DNA of 64,000 nt from Antedon mediterranea (lineage: Eukaryota; Echinodermata; Crinoidea; Comatulida; Antedonidae): contig NC_092676.1 in the NCBI RefSeq assembly GCF_964355755.1, positions 7,980,288 through 8,044,287 on the forward strand. The letters run 5' to 3'. Position 1 is the stretch's first letter; every line of letters starts with the position of its first letter. The notes under the pieces were generated by a model. That model searched no databases. It saw only the letters and a list, made by a program, of their open reading frames with translations, and was not told the DNA's origin. The position numbers were made by a program, and so were the translations under genes. Shown here one piece after another: positions 59,901-64,000 of the stretch.

Positions 59901-60444
59901 CATTGTTTACCTGTTTTCAAAGCGTAATACGTAATTTAAAATGATAAAAAAAAAATGGTGTCAGAAGTGGGATTCGAACCCACGCCTACAAGAGTAGACT
60001 GCGACCTGAACGCAGCGCCTTAGACCGCTCGGCCATCCTGACTATTATGCATATTTTGTGAAAAATAACTTTCTATAGTACCTAGATATAATCAGACTAT
60101 TTTACAGTAGCCGTCAACCTGTTTGCGTACCTTTTTTCAATACATTAGTTGTCCATTTTTCTTCCCATCGTCTCAGTTTCTTTGCGTATTGCACTTCTAA
60201 CTCCGCCCTCTCTTGTATCATTGACATAAAATCATCACATGACCTACACAATGGAACAGTATTTACATAATCAATAATCATCAATAACATTACAATTTTA
60301 TTTTTACAATATTTTTTTTTTATTTTCTATAGTACTTCAAATAATAATAAACTTAACTTACTTAAAACCGTTTTCTATTCGTTCTATGATAATTCGATAC
60401 TGATCAATATCCCAGAAACTGTGTTCGTACTTTTTACTAGACAT
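47918..60444 (-). CDS. PACSIN: Syndapin/PACSIN-like F-BAR and SH3 protein
   Basis: Ten exons are recognised: 60362-60444, 60131-60243, 57305-57434, 56550-56679, 56065-56268, 54893-55005, 53727-53847, 52409-52482, 48704-49264 and 47918-48111. Phases agree at every join except exon 8 to 9, where a small exon must be missing. The product is about 573 residues or more; vertebrate PACSINs have about 420-490. Residues about 5-298 form an F-BAR domain: SFWDIDQYRIIIERIENG, IQERAELEVQYAKKL and KKAYHMAIISAHKAN, ending in PYWPVFE as syndapins do. A long Ser/Thr/His/Gln linker without NPF motifs follows, then an SH3 (ALWNFEPGQHDELAL, DDGWAYGRIG, GLFPAGY). Known syndapins bend membranes and recruit dynamin and N-WASP through SH3. 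It is divergent to DNAAF1. tRNA arrays, MITEs and a splice-site minisatellite fill its introns. Confidence 0.9.
48112..48703. other. F-BAR intron 9: LINE tail and MITE relic
   Basis: (TTA)n-type LINE 3' tail on the minus strand at 48,268-48,335 (AGCGCACAT, AAGGCGCATT). A relic beginning GGGTCCTCCTAAATCCCAAA at 48,415 is related to the MITE in intron 6. Confidence 0.6.
48704..49264 (-). CDS. PACSIN: F-BAR gene exon 9: linker and start of SH3
   Basis: A 561-nt exon with acceptor TTTTTGTCTTAG and donor AAAGAG|GTTGG. The first part (HLIETDRKRVSQNLAISAVQ) could be helical. Then comes a polar, probably disordered stretch rich in Ser, Thr, His and Asp (SQSTSDAKPPVDHQDVPSP), with no NPF motif. The last 20 residues begin the SH3. 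The reading frame needs a preceding exon ending in phase 1, whereas exon 8 ends in phase 2. Confidence 0.85.
49731..50028. mobile_element. MITE family B with nested MITE family A (duplicate)
   Basis: Same nested structure as 45,513-45,810. The inner family A element is at 49,830-49,983. The central motif here is TTACGTCATCATG. Confidence 0.82.
50670..50740 (-). tRNA. tRNA-Gly (GCC), in F-BAR intron 8
   Basis: Canonical full-length copy in the same orientation as the host gene. The terminator run AAAAAAA is on the plus strand before it. Confidence 0.95.
50900..51045 (-). repeat. Retroelement-type repeat with hammerhead-like core
   Basis: On the minus strand it reads CTGATGAAGGGCTAGTGTTG, then CCCGCCGAAAGCC. 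This is a CUGAUGA box, a GGGC/GCCC stem-loop and a GAAA box. It continues to CCAGCCACTGATACCCACAG at the other end. A deleted copy is at 24.1 kb. The core has an extra A after CUGAUGA and extra bases before GAAA, so a functional ribozyme is doubtful. Penelope-like elements are known to carry hammerheads; membership here is inference. Confidence 0.45.
51271..51341 (-). tRNA. tRNA-Gly (GCC), in F-BAR intron 8
   Basis: Canonical full-length copy. Plus-strand upstream run AAAGAAAAAA as terminator. Confidence 0.95.
51636..51706 (-). tRNA. tRNA-Gly (GCC), in F-BAR intron 8
   Basis: Canonical full-length copy. Terminator run GAAAGAAAAAA on the plus strand. Its flanks (CTTGGAGAAATAATAGCC-AAAGAAA) resemble those of the 47.6-kb copy, so it is an older duplicate. 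Confidence 0.95.
51707..52408. other. F-BAR intron 8, no exon seen
   Basis: AT-rich. A degraded copy of a tRNA-Gly flank (TTAGCAAAACTTAAGTGCCC-TGG) near 51,997-52,030 lacks the tRNA. The small exon required by the reading frame may lie in this intron but is not identifiable. Confidence 0.4.
52541..52611 (-). tRNA. tRNA-Gly (GCC), in F-BAR intron 7
   Basis: Canonical full-length copy with a short terminator (AAAA on the plus strand). It lies about 50 bp from the distal end of the splice-donor minisatellite. Confidence 0.94.
52662..53778 (-). repeat. 62-bp minisatellite made of an exon end and its splice donor
   Basis: About 18 tandem units. On the minus strand each reads TGGAGCGACACCCATGGAGG, then GACATTGGCACCTTACTGGC, then CAGTGTTTGAGGTAAATTAG-AG. 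The first unit in gene orientation is the true 3' end of F-BAR exon 7 (WSDTHGGTLTPYWPVFE, then donor GTAAAT). The remaining 17 repeat that coding end plus donor within intron 7. The unit length is not a multiple of three and each unit has an in-frame TAG six bases after the donor G, so read-through stops at once. Plus-strand frames with SLHSNLPQTLA are array translations. Confidence 0.93.
53727..53847 (-). CDS. PACSIN: F-BAR gene exon 7, its end amplified as a minisatellite
   Basis: Acceptor TGCTATTTTTAG, donor TTTGAG|GTAAAT. It enters in phase 2 and leaves in phase 0, consistent with exons 6 and 8. It encodes YEDVYQKIKSTVALANAADD and then QTWSDTHGGTLTPYWPVFE, matching the syndapin F-BAR end (HVYRELEQAI..., MNWPQFEEW). 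The 3' 51 nt are the source of the 62-bp array. On the 5' side a MITE ends 37 bp before the acceptor junction, leaving little room for a branch point of host origin. Confidence 0.85.
53885..54591. mobile_element. 707-bp MITE with 8-bp target duplication, F-BAR intron 6
   Basis: The ends GGGTCCTCCTAAATACCAAG and its complement CTTGGTATTTAGGAGGACCC are perfect inverted repeats. They are flanked by GTCGAATC at 53,877-53,884 and 54,592-54,599. Arms run about 250 bp. A second, diverged copy of the left arm interior lies at 54,130-54,270, indicating internal duplication. An 8-bp duplication is the habit of hAT elements, but the termini are not typical enough to name the superfamily. Confidence 0.85.
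54893..56268 (-). CDS. PACSIN: F-BAR gene exons 5 and 6
   Basis: Exon 5 (56,065-56,268; 204 nt, phase 0 at both ends) encodes the helical AYHMAIISAHKANKFAEE through MCNGNIKNKYYK. Exon 6 (54,893-55,005) encodes KMLAQFDKCQLLEKERLG through NALDISALPG. The two carry the lysine- and glutamate-rich long helices of the F-BAR. Intron 5 holds three family B MITEs side by side. Confidence 0.88.
55311..56004. mobile_element. Three family B MITEs in a row, F-BAR intron 5
   Basis: Copies at about 55,311-55,508, 55,637-55,820 and 55,822-56,004. Each begins GCGTGGT-CCACTAG-ACGC and ends CTAGTGGGAACCAAAC or its variants. The first two share an internal GAACCGACGACGCAAT and a CACGCAGGCG-GGCAAACAC block and are sisters. 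The third resembles the 7.1-kb type (TTGACCAATCACAAGCGATG ... CATTGGTTAAAACGCTTGCG). Confidence 0.85.
56550..57434 (-). CDS. PACSIN: F-BAR gene exons 3 and 4
   Basis: Exon 3 (57,305-57,434) encodes GYEYGSTLEALCSCIQEAGH and then RANLHEQCQKRLLGDEG. Exon 4 (56,550-56,679) encodes WKKSHCHKTIFSGVQEIRKF and then SDAQSGYMRLLSKIRKAKK, aligning with the syndapin wedge-loop region. Donor GCAAAA|GTAGGT and acceptor TTTTTGTAG give matching phase 2. Confidence 0.88.
58118..58181 (-). pseudogene. tRNA-Leu pseudogene, anticodon arm deleted
   Basis: About 20 nt covering the anticodon arm and D-arm edge are missing (GCGACCACTCGG on the plus strand). The acceptor and T arm remain, with changes (GGAGTGGGATTTGAACCC). 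Confidence 0.9.
58353..58436 (-). tRNA. tRNA-Leu (anticodon CAG), F-BAR intron 2
   Basis: Full 84-nt class II tRNA on the minus strand: starts GTCAGGATGGCCGAGCGGTC, anticodon loop TTCAGGT, long variable arm, T arm GGTTCGAATCCCACTTCTGA, discriminator A. An A run on the plus strand before it (AAAAAAAT) gives a Pol III terminator. Confidence 0.95.
58619..58661 (-). pseudogene. tRNA-Leu pseudogene, 43-nt remnant
   Basis: Only the acceptor stem, part of the T arm and the D arm remain. The middle 41 nt are deleted between GGGATTCGA and CTTAGACCGC. Confidence 0.92.
58816..58873 (-). pseudogene. tRNA-Leu pseudogene, anticodon and variable arms deleted
   Basis: The T arm is intact, but the plus strand jumps from CTACAAGA to TTAGACCGCTCGG. 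The terminal base is changed (CCTGAT). Confidence 0.92.
59092..59175 (-). tRNA. tRNA-Leu (CAG), F-BAR intron 2
   Basis: Identical in its 84 nt to the copies at 58,353, 59,661 and 59,959. No strong T run lies directly after the 3' end (GATTAGTG upstream on the plus strand), so termination may be less efficient. Confidence 0.94.
59419..59500 (-). tRNA. tRNA-Leu (CAG) with 2-nt deletion, probably impaired
   Basis: 82 nt. CGCAGCCTT replaces CGCAGCGCCTT at the D-arm and anticodon-stem junction, and GACCACTCGG carries a D-loop change. The anticodon and T arm are intact. Confidence 0.8.
59661..59744 (-). tRNA. tRNA-Leu (CAG), F-BAR intron 2
   Basis: Full-length canonical copy. Flanks (AAAGGATATTGAGATGTTTT, AATACTGTATAATAAAA) are shared with neighbouring units, showing tandem duplication of about 240-330-bp blocks. 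Confidence 0.95.
59959..60042 (-). tRNA. tRNA-Leu (CAG), F-BAR intron 2
   Basis: Full-length canonical copy nearest exon 2 of the host gene. A ten-A run on the plus strand shortly before it supplies a terminator. Confidence 0.95.
60131..60444 (-). CDS. PACSIN: F-BAR gene exons 1 and 2 (start codon 60,444)
   Basis: Exon 1 (60,362-60,444) starts MSSKKYEHSFWDIDQY and ends TTTTAA|GTAAGT. Exon 2 (60,131-60,243) begins after CATTGTGTAG and encodes SCDDFMSMIQERAELEVQYA and then RRWEEKWTTN. This matches the start of the syndapin F-BAR. The start is chosen because it is the first Met before the conserved SFW and lies close to the divergent gene. Confidence 0.88.
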
Positions 60445-61010
60445 CTTTTAAGCCTAGGCCTATTTATTACGAAGTTCTTTTGCTAAAAATGTATGGATTT
60501 ATGATGGGGGCCGGGGACTAAACTTTGTTGTCATAACATTGGATATCACCTAGCAAATAACGCGTGTGCGCAGCACGCGCAGTTTGCGTACATGCGCGGA
60601 TGGAAGGGGAATGTCCCCACACACAGCCACAGCAGCCGAGAGAGAAGAATGCGGGATGGGAGGTGGGTGTTTTAGTAGGGTGTTTTTTAGGTTTTCAGAA
60701 TGGTAAACAAAATTAAGTGAAAACTGAAAATAAGTGTAACTCAAGAAAAGATAAATGATGTCCTTCTTACACTTAATCACATGTGATGTCATATACAGTA
60801 GTCAATAATGAAATTTTATTTTGGCGACTCATTTTTAGATATACTGTAGCTGCTATAATGTTTGTCCTTAGCGCCCTCTATAGTATAATGAATAATGTTT
60901 ATTGTTGCCAAGCAGTACATGTACGCTACACACACCACACTTCGTAGTATAGTGTACGGCGGAAGTTTTCTGCTGATGGAAAGAAGAAATTAATTTTTAA
61001 ATATTTGGTA
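60445..61010. promoter_or_regulatory. Shared upstream region of the F-BAR gene and DNAAF1
   Basis: The two genes point away from each other. A GC-richer segment (60,550-60,660, with ACGCGTGTGCGCAGCACGCG) lies near the F-BAR side. GTTGTCATAAC at 60,527 is a partial resemblance to the RFX X-box expected for ciliary genes, but it is too weak to call. An untranslated DNAAF1 exon may end near 61,007 (TTTG|GTATGT). Confidence 0.4.
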
Positions 61011-61099
61011 TGTAGGGTTATGAATTAAACAATATTTATTCAAATAATACATTTCTTATTATCTATTATAACATAAGCTAGCCTTCTTAAAACAAGGTT

Positions 61100-61505
61100 A
61101 TCCTAAACAAGCATCAATAAAGGCTAGCTACTAGGCCTAGAGGTAGCCTGCCTATTCTTAGCCTAGCCTACTAGCCTAGCCTAGGCCTATACTAACTAGC
61201 TAGGCCTTAGAGGCCTATCTATCCAAGCCCAGCAGCAGGCCATCATCCTAAATTCCTAATGGCTATAGTAGTAGGCCTAGGTATAATTGTATGCGTTTGT
61301 AATAATAATACATTTATATAGCGCCATTTCAATAAAACTGTTCAAAGCGCTTTACAATACAATAGCATATAGCCTAGGTAGGCCTAGCTAGTATTACAAT
61401 TCAATTAGGCCTAGGCTAGGCCTATTTAAATCATTTTTATTATATGCTAGCCTATATTATTAGGCCAGGGAGATGTACATCTTCCTAATTAGTCCTAGGC
61501 CTAGT
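61100..61505. repeat. AGGCCTAG-rich DNA and a LINE tail, DNAAF1 5' region
   Basis: Dense TAGGCCTA/GCCTAGCC words. At 61,303-61,362 the minus strand reads a LINE 3' tail (TGTAAAGCGCTTTGAACAG, GCGCTATATAAATG, (ATT)n). Confidence 0.65.
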
Positions 61506-61586
61506 ATTGTTTTTGTAATTTTTTTCTAGTTTGTTTAACAGAAATCATAAAATAGGCGAAACCAAGAGGGATCGAAGGAGAACACG

Positions 61587-64000
61587 ATGCCATCCATTGT
61601 AGAAATTGAGAATAATGATCAACAAGAAGAGATCACAATGAAGGAAAAAGGTATCAAGGAGGTTCCTGCTGTAATACCAGTAACAGAAAATAAAACAGAT
61701 GAAGAGGAAAGGAAACAAATGGAAGAAGAAAAACAAAAAGATAAAAATAAATATCCCAGGTAGGTAGGCTAGCTCACTCACTGTCACAGGACTGAGGTGA
61801 ACTACAGTATATAAAAATTACTCTATTTAAATACAACAATTTATCAATAATAGTTTTGGTTAACTTTGAGATATTTTTTTGTGTAGAATCACAGAGAAGG
61901 CCTTAAAAGACCATTGCAAGGCAAATGGTCTTTACAGAACGCCAGAGCTTAATGATGTGCTGTATCTCCATTATAAAGGTATGTTTCTTCAATTAAACAA
62001 ATTAATTCAATATTGTTAGGATTGATATTCGTCCTAAGCAAGTAATTGTGTATTAAATAACGGAACAATTATACACTTGTCCACTGTATGACCCACTATA
62101 GACCCCCCAGGAAAGGTACATCTTTGGTGCATCATTTAAACTAATTATTGACGCAGTACGCCAAAAAATCACTTTACCATCCACCATATCATGAACAACA
62201 ACATGGGTGAATCAATATTGGTGCGTTATGGTCACTTAAAGGTAAGTCACTTTTTTTAAACGCATAAGGTCTGACACACATTGGACAAATGTCGCACCTC
62301 CCCAATTTTGGAGCAGAAACAACCAGTCAAAAAGAATATTGAGTGAGTGGCCAAGCGGTTAAGACAGTGGAACTGTAGTACCTTGCCATATTAATATCGG
62401 CATGGGTTCAAGCCTCACTTGCTCCATGGTTCTGGTGGTAGAACGAGTCTTCTCGGATAAGGAGTGTAATAAGTGTACACATCTGGCTCATGTGCACTTA
62501 AAAGAACCTAGTACACCTTTCAAGACGAGTAGGGGGTTACCCCGGTGTACTAGTATACATACAGCCACTGTCACTCTCATCTAGAGGGCCCCTTGATTGT
62601 CAGCATACGCTGTTTAGGGTCACCCTCTGTAAATAAGGTGAAATAAAATATATATATGAATGAGATCCTGATAGGGAATTAGAAGCACATCTTGCAATGC
62701 CAGCTAAAAGTTGCACATTTACATCCAATACAGAGATTAAAATGGTGGATTGATTGAAGATCATGTAACATTCCTAACTGTTAAAAATAAGTAGGAAATG
62801 AAGTAATAAAAATGGTTACATTTCTCTTGTAGGTTACACAAAGCTTGAAGGTCTTGAGAAATATACTGGCTTGAAGGCAGTTTACCTCGAGTGTAATGGG
62901 TTTAAGACAATTGAGAACCTGAGTAACCAGAAAGAGCTGCGATGTCTGTTCTTGCAGCAGAACCTGATTGACAAGCTGGAGAACTTAGAAGACCTTCAGG
63001 TGTTGGACACTCTCAATGTCAGCAATAACCTCATCACAAAGATCGAAAATCTTGGTAATGTTATGTATCATTTTTACTCGGGGTACCCAAGTCTAGGACT
63101 CGTTTTTTTGGAAACATGACCTGCCCATGTCCACTTTTTTCTTTTCACAGTTTCGAGTATGTCTTGAATATCGGTTTGCTCCCTGACAAATTTATTGCTT
63201 TTCCTATCTTTATAGGTGATGTTCAGCATACTCCTTTCACTTTATGATTAAATTACTTATGTTGCTCGTATGTCCTTGTTGTGTCTGCAGTTTATCAACC
63301 ATTAAAAGTTTTCTTATTTCATTTTTTTAGGTTGTCTTCCTGTTCTCAACACCCTCAACATTGCTCATAATAAACTTGTAAAAGCCGAAGATATTGAACA
63401 TTTAAAAGAATGTAAAAACCTTAGTGTTCTGGACATGTCACATAACCGACTCGATGATCCAGATATTTTTGATGTACTTGGAAGTATGGAAAGCCTGGTA
63501 AATATATATTTTTGTACTATAATAAGTATTTGTGCTATCATGTTCAAATTTTAATGATGCGTTTTAGCTGATAACAGTACATTATTTAACATTACTGTAC
63601 ATAGCGTTAGATTCAATCCGTAAAAGTTTTATTTTGATAAACATTTTTCCCTTTTTTTTTCAGCGAGTTTTAAACCTGATGGGAAATCCAATTATCAAAC
63701 ACACAAAGAATTATAGAAAGACACTCATCCTAAAAGTGGTTTGTACATTTTTTTGTGTCAAATATAAATTTTTTTATTTTGTGAATTCTTTTTCATCTCT
63801 TGTCTATCCAAATATTCCATGATATTGCAGAGAATATTTTACTGTACTACTTTATATAACATGTTGTAAAGGATAGGGGTCCCTCTTATTATTATACAGT
63901 ACCATTAATTCAGTAGCATTAATATGTCAAATATTTAAAAAATTATACAATTTATAGTGTACAACACTTTCTACTTACAGAAAACATTAACATATTTAGA
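61587..64000 (+). CDS. DNAAF1: Dynein axonemal assembly factor 1 (LRRC50), 5' part
   Basis: Exons: 61587-61759, 61887-61978, 62833-63054, 63331-63497, 63664-63738 and 63981 onward, all in phase. An in-frame TAA precedes the ATG, so this is the first possible start. Residues 1-58 are a charged Glu/Lys-rich N-terminus. Then come [20 protein letters not shown] and leucine-rich repeats ([85 protein letters not shown]), and [20 protein letters not shown] and TLTYLD of the LRR cap. These follow vertebrate DNAAF1 closely. The protein acts in the cytoplasm in preassembly of ciliary dynein arms. The gene runs off the window; the C-terminal half is not seen. Confidence 0.95.
62340..62655 (+). mobile_element. 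tRNA-headed SINE in DNAAF1 intron 2
   Basis: Same family as 17,624-17,945: GTGAGTGGCCAAGCGGTTAA head, GGGTTCAAGCCTCACTTGC box B, then CCATGGTTCTGGTGGTAGAA, GTGCACTTAAAAGAACC, TTTCAAGACGAGTAGGGGG and TACCCCGGTGTACTAG. The 3' part (AGAGGGCCCC, TTTAGGGTCACCCTC) extends beyond the shared core. The frame at 62,402-62,584 is a SINE translation. Confidence 0.85.

Overview
This window looks like AT-rich, repeat-rich animal nuclear DNA, not bacterial. Split exons with GT-AG junctions, two tRNA gene families, SINEs, non-LTR retrotransposons and many short inverted-repeat transposons all support that. The host is probably a marine invertebrate deuterostome, possibly an echinoderm. I infer this from the repeat style and the AGGCCTA-rich DNA, not from a marker gene. 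Most short open frames are chance frames or read through repeats.

Three protein genes are supported. (1) A minus-strand gene starts at 37,590 (first exon 37,542-37,590) and has a 414-nt acidic exon at 9,996-10,409. It leaves the window on the left and its product is not recognised. (2) A minus-strand syndapin/PACSIN-like F-BAR plus SH3 gene spans 60,444 to 47,918, with ten exons recognised. (3) The 5' part of a plus-strand dynein axonemal assembly factor 1 gene (DNAAF1/LRRC50) runs from 61,587 off the right end. Genes 2 and 3 are divergent and share about 1.1 kb between their start codons.

Layout: 0-37 kb is mostly intron and intergenic DNA. It holds several small palindromic transposon families, SINEs with a tRNA-like or a 5S-like head, four tandem arrays and a 3.9-kb inverted-repeat element (17.95-21.86 kb). 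37.7-42.4 kb holds a tRNA-Gly gene followed by a 4.5-kb fold-back element with arms of about 0.8 kb, invaded by two LINEs. 42.4-50.7 kb is a set of segmental duplications that carry tRNA-Gly genes and a broken copy of the F-BAR gene's last exon. 50.7-60.4 kb is the F-BAR gene, with tRNA-Gly genes in introns 7 and 8, a splice-site minisatellite in intron 7, MITEs in introns 5 and 6, and a decaying tRNA-Leu(CAG) array in intron 2.

The strongest unusual observation is the 62-bp minisatellite at 52.66-53.78 kb. In the gene's orientation each of its roughly 18 units is the coding end of F-BAR exon 7 plus its 5' splice site (GAG|GTAAAT). An exon-intron junction has therefore been amplified in tandem, leaving one productive donor and about 17 identical downstream decoys. 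The exon is also hemmed in on its other side by a MITE with an 8-bp target duplication, inserted about 30 bp before the acceptor.
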